A stretch of 64,000 nt of DNA, from positions 986,554 to 1,050,553 of the forward strand of contig NZ_AZUQ01000001.1 of the NCBI RefSeq assembly GCF_000527155.1, given 5' to 3'. The notes under the pieces are model-generated. The model saw nothing but the letters and a program-made list of their open reading frames with translations. It had not been told where the DNA came from and did no database searches. Below are positions 63,113 to 64,000 of this stretch, one piece after another. Source of the stretch: Haloglycomyces albus DSM 45210. GTDB lineage: Bacteria; Actinomycetota; Actinomycetes; Mycobacteriales; Micromonosporaceae. The first letter of the stretch is position 1. Each line of letters starts with the position of its first letter. The position numbers were made by a program, and so were the translations under genes.

Positions 63113-64000
63113 GTGACACCATCACTCCGCAAACCCCAGCGTGTTCTCACGTGGACGGTGACCCTCGGCCTGCTGTCCACCCTGGCGGCCGGTCCCGCCT
63201 TCGCGCAGCGGGACGTCGATGACATCGAAGACGACATCGAGCAGGAGGACGAGACCCTCCAGGCCACCATCGAAGAGTACAACGCTCTGTCGGAGGACAT
63301 CTCCGATACTGACCAGGCCATCACCGAGGTAACCGACGAGCTGGAGCCCTACGAGGAAGAGCTGGAGGAACTTCGGTCTCGTGTCGCCGATTACCTGGCC
63401 GAAATCCATATGAATCAGGGTCAGTCGGAGTTGCGGACGGTATTGGAATCCGGCTCTCCCGACGATTACGTCGAACGCCTGACACAGATGGGTGCGGCGA
63501 CCATGTACCGTTCCGACGACATCAACGATTTGGTCACCGTCGCCGAGGACTACCAGGAACGCCTTGAGGTGCTGGAAGAACTGCAATCCGACCAGGCCGA
63601 ACAGGAAGCCGAACTCGACGAACTGATCACCGACATCGAAAGCCGTATCAGCGACCTGCAGGACGAGTGGCAGACCGCCCCGGGAAACGCCATCGCCGAC
63701 TACGGAATCGACTATATTCCCGGCGATCGTGGGGACATCGTGCGGCGTGCATTGAACAATGTCGGCGCTCCCTATCGCTGGGCCGAATCCGGTCCCAACG
63801 GCTACGACTGCTCCGGTCTCATTCTCGACGCCTACCGCGAAATCGGAATCTCCTTGCCGCACAACGCCCGGATGCAGTACAACCAAGCGGCCATCATCTC
63901 CCGCGACGAACTACAGCCCGGAGACCTGGTCTTTTACAACGGACTCAACCACGTCGGCATGTACATCGGCGAAGGAATGATCGTCCACGCGGCCACGTTC
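63113..64000 (+). CDS. Secreted NlpC/P60 endopeptidase, partial (runs off the window)
   Basis: About 296 codons are present. A signal peptide (1-32, ending AGPAFAQR) is followed by a charged coiled coil (about 33-195) and an NlpC/P60 domain from about 205 with catalytic Cys in YDCSGLILDAYREIG and His in NHVGMYIGEG. AAGGAG lies 6 bp before the GTG start. It cleaves peptidoglycan stem peptides at the septum, like RipA/RipC. It is a paralogue of the 5.2-6.2 kb gene with the same layout (IGISLPHNARMQYNQ against AGVSLPHNVNMQWNQ) but lacks the long N-terminal region. Only the end is missing. Confidence 0.92.
   Translation, partial: MTPSLRKPQRVLTWTVTLGLLSTLAAGPAFAQRDVDDIEDDIEQEDETLQATIEEYNALSEDISDTDQAITEVTDELEPYEEELEELRSRVADYLAEIHMNQGQSELRTVLESGSPDDYVERLTQMGAATMYRSDDINDLVTVAEDYQERLEVLEELQSDQAEQEAELDELITDIESRISDLQDEWQTAPGNAIADYGIDYIPGDRGDIVRRALNNVGAPYRWAESGPNGYDCSGLILDAYREIGISLPHNARMQYNQAAIISRDELQPGDLVFYNGLNHVGMYIGEGMIVHAATF

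Overview
This is about 64 kb from a high-GC (roughly 60%) Gram-positive actinobacterial chromosome. The evidence is the gene content: Bpa proteasome activator, GuaB1-type IMPDH-like protein, Ino1, CsoR, a CIRCE-controlled stand-alone GroEL, a HAIR-controlled ClpB, ESX/WXG-like proteins and a SigR-type promoter before trxBA. Many secreted proteins carry long acidic tails, which would suit a halotolerant organism. A Glycomycetaceae-type genome (Stackebrandtia/Glycomyces/Haloglycomyces) is my guess, not something the sequence proves.

Layout. 0-3 kb: the edge of an ABC exporter gene with a divergent PadR regulator, then a biotin-dependent carboxylase alpha subunit. 3-12 kb: guaB1, an NlpC/P60 hydrolase, a copper module (CsoR operator, csoR, copZ), a TetR plus paired SMR efflux operon, a POT peptide transporter and a GNAT protein. 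Two convergent intergenic gaps here (4.9-5.2 and 11.4-11.7 kb) hold copies of an unexplained structured repeat. 11.7-19.5 kb: the conserved oriC-flanking block trxA, trxB, anti-sigma-like gene, sigM-like ECF factor, pseudokinase, murJ and divergent pcnA. The cwlM and parAB genes expected beside trxA and the GNAT gene are missing. 19.5-23.1 kb: a small WXG/ESX-like cassette (Gly/Pro-rich WXG protein, DUF3558-like lipoprotein, two paralogous small proteins with YxxxD/E motifs). 23.4-36.6 kb: a second conserved block (GT87-type membrane protein, PBP1/ponA, PadR, ino1, MFS, degenerate membrane cyclophilin, PlsC), interrupted at 26.3-27.5 kb by an AT-richer stretch with a frameshifted remnant and a small membrane protein. 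36.7-51.2 kb: bpa, a LAS-peptidase-like protein, an LSQTG surface protein, tRNA-Leu(CAG), asparaginase, ygfZ-fur with divergent pabC-like gene, a beta-lactamase-fold hydrolase and several membrane proteins. 51.3-64 kb: CIRCE-groEL, an ATPase plus anchored solute-binding protein plus BRCT-like gene group, HAIR-clpB, acpS, the NAD(P)HX repair enzyme, and a second NlpC/P60 hydrolase cut by the window end.

Themes. Cell-envelope growth is strongly represented (murJ with its pseudokinase partner, ponA, two NlpC/P60 hydrolases, LAS peptidase, sortase substrate). Proteostasis and thiol stress form a second group (trxBA, groEL, clpB, bpa). At least eight genes have a TANNNT box 6-7 bp before the start codon, so leaderless transcription is probably common. 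The best candidates for something undescribed are the two-copy structured repeat, whose outer 17-bp stem changes sequence but keeps pairing, and the ATPase/solute-sensor/BRCT-like group at 53.5-58.2 kb.
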